Shown here: positions 62,094 through 62,109 of the stretch, piece by piece | How the letters are laid out: the number at the start of each line of letters is the position of its first letter | How positions within the stretch are numbered: position 1 is the stretch's first letter | Source: Massilia sp. UBA2604 | Lineage (GTDB): Bacteria > Pseudomonadota > Gammaproteobacteria > Burkholderiales > Burkholderiaceae_D | Direction of reading: 5' to 3' | Assembly: GCA_002339265.1 (NCBI GenBank) | Contig: DDKG01000139.1 | Span: 1 to 62,109 of the forward strand | DNA: 62,109 nt | Notes under the pieces: generated by a model | Told to the model about the DNA's origin: nothing | Seen by the model: only the letters and a program-made list of their open reading frames with translations | Databases searched by the model: none | Made by a program: the position numbers and the translations under genes

Positions 62094-62109
62094 TGGTCTA
62101 ATGTCCCCG

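Overview
The window is high-GC, densely coded bacterial chromosome. Its content points to a betaproteobacterium of the Oxalobacteraceae, probably Massilia-like: many hybrid sensor kinases, a PEP-CTERM/exosortase-sorted protein, a YfiR/TonB-receptor sensory locus and E. coli-like tRNA-Arg(ACG) genes. The taxon is an inference from gene content; no rRNA or other marker gene is present.

Layout. (1) 1-6,722: copper handling. A cut-off CopZ-type chaperone and a MASE4-PAS-PAS hybrid kinase on the plus strand face a tight minus-strand operon (Cys/His-rich small protein, His-rich periplasmic protein, TolC-like lipoprotein, Tat-exported multicopper oxidase). (2) 6,839-13,324: ordinary genes, namely a Pat-type protein acetyltransferase with a degenerate acyl-CoA synthetase part, a divergent cupin/AraC pair, a GNAT enzyme, RhlE helicase and a tiny lipoprotein. 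(3) 13,325-14,167: a long AT-rich gene-free stretch. (4) 14,168-26,736: a Tad (Flp, type IVc) pilus operon with two Flp-like pilins, three TadE/TadG-like pseudopilins, an OmpA-family protein, CpaB, the CpaC secretin, CpaF with an extra FHA domain, TadB, TadC and a DUF192 protein. TadZ/CpaE, TadV/CpaA and TadD are not seen. (5) 26,730-29,688: overlapping the last pseudopilin gene is a secreted polymorphic toxin (signal peptide, pre-toxin region, self-cleaving Hint domain, PoNe-like PD-(D/E)xK nuclease), followed one base later by a PoNi-like immunity gene. This is the most novel-looking part of the window. (6) 29,707-34,457: small secreted or membrane proteins of unknown role, a possible further immunity protein and a duplicated secreted family, one copy fused to a thioredoxin-like domain. 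(7) 34,559-48,276: signalling genes (LytS/LytTR pair, soluble HisKA_3 kinase, two large hybrid kinases, REC-GGDEF diguanylate cyclase, PAS-REC protein) mixed with NDH-2, a hemerythrin and two REP-like palindrome pairs. (8) 48,668-53,100: TonB receptor, YfiR and a CHASE8-HAMP hybrid kinase, a YfiBNR-like module with a kinase output. (9) 53,161-56,823: a PEP-CTERM protein, then five identical tRNA-Arg(ACG) genes, each with its own promoter and hairpin terminator, interrupted by a NUDIX gene and a complete IS1595-like element. (10) 56,933-62,109: a giant beta-propeller sensor kinase, a LysR regulator and a divergent flavodoxin-fold oxidoreductase whose reading frame breaks at the window edge.

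How it fits together. The Tad genes are overlapping or closely spaced and run in one direction into the toxin gene, so pilus parts, toxin and immunity protein are probably co-expressed. The simplest hypothesis is that the Tad machine, or the pilus surface, carries or exports a DNase against neighbouring bacteria. The sequence shows the linkage, not the delivery.
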